64,000 bases of DNA, from assembly GCF_000699445.3 (NCBI RefSeq), contig NC_067196.1, positions 7,559,616 through 7,623,615 of the forward strand, in the 5' to 3' direction. Positions 63,190 through 64,000 of this stretch are shown here, piece after piece. This stretch comes from Schistosoma haematobium. Taxonomy: Eukaryota > Platyhelminthes > Trematoda > Strigeidida > Schistosomatidae. Both the position numbers and the translations under genes were made by a program. The first letter of the stretch is position 1. Every line of letters starts with the position of its first letter. The notes under the pieces were generated by a model that saw nothing but the letters and a program-made list of their open reading frames with translations, had not been told where the DNA came from and made no database searches.

Positions 63190-63890
63190 ATCATATAAAT
63201 AATAGAACAACATATATAAGCGAACACTTGTTTTCAATTAGATCGTCATCAGGCTTTATTCTAATAAACATGAATATTTATACGAAAATGTTAAACCAAT
63301 CAAAGCAATATATGGGTCATTATTCACAATGAAATAGAATAGGTCACCACACATAATAAGTAAAAATACAAGTTGATAGTAAGAAGACAAGTGTACTGTT
63401 AGTAGTAAGAATAATAAAATACGATAACAAAAGTCTTATCAATAGTTAAACGTTGGAAATAGAAGGTCAAACATGGGTAAATAGACTTGGAATAGTCAAC
63501 ACAAAACATTAAAATCATTACGTAATAAGATGTGTGTAAATAATTAGATAGTGAAGAATACAAAAGGAAAGAGGCGAAAAATTACAAACAAATACTAGAT
63601 GTGAAAATAAGGCTAATGATAACAAAAATAAAATAAAACGAATAATAATAATTTTTTAAAAATCGTTAGTTAAGTTATAACTGACCATGGGAGGAATAGG
63701 GGGGTTACGAATTTCTTCTGTATACATAAATTGGGGTTATATGTACAAATTCCTATGGCTTCAGCTATATGTAGAAGGCGGGAACGAACTCCGTTGGGAA
63801 ATGATGAAGGTATACGATAGACCACTCGAAATGATTTCGACTTATCTACAGCATGACCGCTATCAATGTGATATGCCAAGATATACATAA
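63190..63890 (-). mobile_element. Penelope-like element 3' part (GIY-YIG end)
   Basis: Minus frame 63888-63670 encodes HIDSGHAVDKSKSFRVVYRI, LLHIAEAIGICTYNPNLCIQ and KKFVTPLFLPW. This is the conserved C-terminus of the GIY-YIG endonuclease of Penelope-like elements, with the AEA glutamate. Downstream, AAGCCTGATGACGATCTAAT and GAAAACAAGTGTTCGCTTA resemble the usual 3' region. Upstream sequence continues past the window. Confidence 0.6.
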
Positions 63891-64000
63891 TAGTATTTAT
63901 ACAATATCATTTAATGCCTATATTGTTGTATAGTAATCAACAGGATTGACTAATACCTTTGTTATAAGAATATATACAGTAAATAATGAAACAAGTCAAT

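Noticed and set aside
63200..63260. Possible hammerhead in the Penelope-like 3' region (CTGATGACGATCTAATTG)
   Set aside because: No stem II that leaves GAAA in place and no cleavage triplet at the right spacing.

Overview
The window looks like nuclear DNA of a blood fluke, most likely an African Schistosoma. It is AT-rich and intron-rich, and full of repeats typical of that genus: Sm-alpha-type retroposons with hammerhead ribozymes, SR2-like RTE and CR1-like LINE tails, a Penelope-like element, and short LTR elements. This assignment is inferred from the element families and intron structure; no database was searched.

Two host genes can be built exon by exon, both on the minus strand. A beta-1,4-galactosyltransferase (GT7 family) of 429 codons is complete in four exons between 17016 and 11128. 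Its introns grow toward the 3' end (34, 1695 and 2870 nt). An arrestin, lacking only its N-terminal exons (beyond 64000), occupies seven exons from 61087 to 27338. All splice phases agree and give 306 residues. Its introns of 3.3 to 10.8 kb hold most of the repeats in the right half of the window.

Layout: 1-5.9 kb, repeats, including a LINE tail inserted in an LTR; 6-9.5 kb, an inverted Sm-alpha pair and tRNA-like retroposons; 9.5-17 kb, the galactosyltransferase with an RTE fragment and a solo LTR in its introns; 17-26.5 kb, a graveyard of LTR elements (a gag-only element with two 164-bp LTRs, a BEL-like gag fragment, a Gypsy-like RT fragment); 26.5-64 kb, the arrestin gene with dense retroposons, small terminal-inverted-repeat elements with 8-bp target duplications, foldbacks, and RTE and Penelope-like tails.

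The most unusual signal is hammerhead ribozymes in at least three tRNA-like retroposon families. Besides Sm-alpha, a family called SINE-B here (about 30 fragments) carries a 46-nt type I hammerhead. Three copies keep every core residue and good stems (36874-36919, 44453-44498, 51863-51908). Several SINE-B loci keep head-to-tail unit junctions with a period of about 378-407 bp, which suggests multimeric or circular RNA intermediates as in retrozymes. Others are inverted pairs that place a hammerhead in the loop of a long hairpin. A third family at 54955-55304 carries a different hammerhead with an intact core. Family labels (SINE-B, SINE-C, LTR-A, LTR-B, LTR-C, MITE-1, R133) are mine, for this window only.
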